NCBI GenBank assembly: GCA_964537285.1
Contig: CAZHZT010000070.1
Span: 1 to 29,388 of the forward strand
Direction of reading: 5' to 3'
DNA: 29,388 nucleotides
From: CAZHZT01 sp964537285
GTDB taxonomy: Bacteria > Bacteroidota > Bacteroidia > Chitinophagales > Saprospiraceae
Below, piece by piece: positions 29,367 through 29,388 of this stretch. The translations under genes were made by a program, and so were the position numbers. Under the pieces are notes generated by a model. The model did no database searches. It had not been told where the DNA came from and worked only from the letters and a program-made list of their open reading frames with translations. The stretch's first letter is position 1. Each line of letters starts with the position of its first letter.

Positions 29367-29388
29367 GCCGAAAGGGCTATTTTGCTTC

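Overview
The window looks like chromosomal DNA of a free-living member of the Bacteroidota, probably close to Saprospiria or Cytophagia. This is inferred from gene content, not from any marker search. The content includes PD40/OmpA envelope proteins, an ECF sigma/FecR pair with a DUF4974-type C-terminus, a head-GIN (DUF2807) lipoprotein, a bacterial GH3-family adenylating enzyme, an ftsK-lolA gene pair, few Shine-Dalgarno sites, and TAnnTTTG-type -7 boxes. No rRNA, tRNA, CRISPR array, phage gene or intact transposase was seen.

Layout. At 197-3208 a PorE-like PD40/carboxypeptidase-regulatory/OmpA protein (minus) is divergent from an MscS-type channel (plus). At 3493-8733 (plus) follow cinA, a 2-oxo acid dehydrogenase E2 subunit whose 3' end is partly duplicated downstream, and a TPR/PD40/OmpA-like protein. 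At 8889-12120 (minus) an FAD/NAD(P) oxidoreductase is paired with a membrane polyferredoxin. At 12422-17495 (minus) lies a candidate envelope signalling cluster: ECF sigma factor, FecR anti-sigma factor, a protein joining an STN domain to a surface-repeat region, an outer-membrane barrel and a head-GIN lipoprotein. At 17609-17860 is a YkoF/MTH1187-like protein. At 18073-23199 (plus) are ftsK, lolA and a GH3-family gene. At 23320-24133 is a decayed nucleotidyltransferase cassette. At 24149-29267 (minus) are a putative zinc peptidase, a leucine-rich-repeat protein, an aldo/keto reductase, an EF-hand-like/nuclease-A-inhibitor-like protein and a frameshifted FadL-like porin.

The most unusual content is between the genes. 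Several families of short structured repeats occupy nearly every longer gap. One is a ~256-bp element with terminal inverted repeats, present twice plus a solo hairpin; bases in three of its arms change together between copies. One copy separates the sigma factor from its FecR partner. Others are a 156-bp foldback that fills a convergent gap, a 73-bp multi-hairpin repeat present twice, a 108-bp foldback beside the sigma gene, 22-bp inverted repeats flanking the aldo/keto reductase, heptad and 10-bp arrays, and a recurrent TGTCAAAGAAC motif near gene starts. Several repeat arms run into the stop codons of neighbouring genes.

Functionally, the sigma/FecR/STN cluster could sense envelope conditions without a TonB-dependent receptor, and the oxidoreductase/polyferredoxin pair could move electrons from NAD(P)H into the membrane. 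Both are inferences.
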